Shown here: positions 62,970 to 64,000 of the stretch, one piece after another
How the letters are laid out: every line of letters starts with the position of its first letter
How positions within the stretch are numbered: position 1 is the stretch's first letter
Source of the DNA: Pontederia crassipes
Taxonomy: Eukaryota; Streptophyta; Magnoliopsida; Commelinales; Pontederiaceae
Assembly: GCA_030549335.1 (NCBI GenBank)
Contig: CM060198.1
Span: 53,070,995-53,134,994, forward strand
Length of the DNA: 64,000 bases
Direction of reading: 5' to 3'
Program-made: the position numbers and the translations under genes
The notes under the pieces: model-generated
What the model saw: only the letters and a program-made list of their open reading frames with translations
The model's database searches: none
Told to the model about the DNA's origin: nothing

Positions 62970-64000
62970 TTTTTTTATTTTTTTCTCGAACTCATGATTG
63001 TGTTGAAAAAATAATATTTATTATTATTTTTAAGATATGTGCATCTCGATTGTATGACCAGAGGGACAAAGTGATCTTTATCATCACAAATATATTATGA
63101 TATAAGTTTATATTATAATATATTTTTATGATTTATTTTAATAATTTTGAGTAATTTTCAATTTTTTTGCATGTATTGTAAAAAGAAAAGAAAGAAAATT
63201 TGTTCTAGCAAATACAAAGCCTACTGGAAGGGTCATATGGGTGCTTCGATTTTCATTAGAATATTAAAGTAATTAAAAAATAAAAATATCTATTTTAAAA
63301 TTTTTAGAAATTAGAAAATATATATTTTCCTTGTGAAATTGTTTTTGTAAATTTTAAAATATTACATGCAATTTAAAACTATTAAAAGAAAATCATTTTA
63401 TTGATTTGGTGTATAGTTAAATGATTTAGATTTGCATGTTAATTACAAATATTGTCTAATAAATGTGTTATCATGCATGAAATAGATATTGCCATTTATG
63501 TACGTCATAATGATATTTATTGTTATGATGCAAATTCAATTATGGAAGACATTTTAAATAATTTGAAATTTGAATTCAAAATTGGTATATGTAAAATTTA
63601 TTGCAAATAATTGACTTTCTAAAATTTTGATTGTGTTAAAATTGTGAGTTGGAATTTAAAATTGGTATGTCCAATTTTGTTAAACATGATAACTTGTCTA
63701 AAATTTTAAATTGATGTGAAATTAAATAAATTAAATTAATTCCTTTGTGAGAATTAATTAACATGTAAGGCAATATTATTTTTTGGCGATGTGCTAAAAT
63801 TAATGTTTCATGCAAGCTCATAATAAAGAATAATTAGTTGGACTAATTATACAAACTATAAGCAATCAAAAAATACATGAAGTATATGTAGTTCGTTTGT
63901 AAGACTAAAGTACATTGGGATTCAAATATTGTCACAATAATAAATGTCTTTTTATTGAGTGGTGTGTGATCCGATATGTATGTCTATAAATGTTTCGAAG
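62970..64000. other. AT-rich sequence to the end of the window, no gene recognised
   Basis: Only short chance ORFs. A small repeated motif, (g)aa(t/c)ttcaaaattggtat, occurs at about 63571 and in similar form at about 63652. No RNA gene or further transposon end was recognised. Confidence 0.45.

Overview
This window is nuclear DNA from a flowering plant. It has split genes with GT-AG introns, plant-type gene families, L1- and RTE-type LINE remains, and many short DNA transposons in AT-rich intergenic sequence. The large base-composition difference between two neighbouring paralogues fits a monocot, perhaps not a grass, but this is inference; no species marker was seen.

Layout. 1-1.4 kb: the end of a probable LTR, with a 36-bp minisatellite. 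1.4-8.7 kb: old AT-rich direct repeats invaded by small DNA transposons, one nested inside another. 8.97-19.16 kb (+): a seven-exon gene for an 885-aa MCRS1/EMB1967-like protein with an FHA domain. Its first intron holds a Pack-MULE-like element carrying a piece of a methyltransferase gene, and other introns hold LINE debris. 19.2-25.4 kb: a hAT-like MITE, a GC-rich Mutator-like remnant and AT-rich tandem repeats. 25.47-26.44 kb (+): a decayed h-type thioredoxin gene with an alanine-rich repeat at its front. 28.2-34.5 kb: three elements of one TIR family with 3-bp target duplications, one of them inside an antisense L1-type LINE (32.3-37.5 kb). 40.1-40.8 kb: a small Mutator-like element. 41.38-44.03 kb (+): a three-exon gene of unknown function (388 aa). 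47.4-53.2 kb: Mutator-like elements, two with extremely G/C-rich interiors. 54.23-56.95 and 59.43-61.55 kb (+): a tandem pair of NRT1/PTR (NPF2-type) transporter genes with the same exon plan. 61.5-64 kb: AT-rich, with a possible copia LTR and primer-binding site.

No shared pathway links these genes. The NPF pair is the only clear functional cluster. The FHA gene would act in chromatin, the transporters at membranes, and the thioredoxin copy looks inactive.

The most unusual material is the Pack-MULE in intron 1 of the MCRS1-like gene and a family of Mutator-like elements with AT-rich inverted ends around interiors of long G runs and perfect GC palindromes. All exon boundaries were read by eye from splice signals, frame and family similarity; none has been checked against transcripts.
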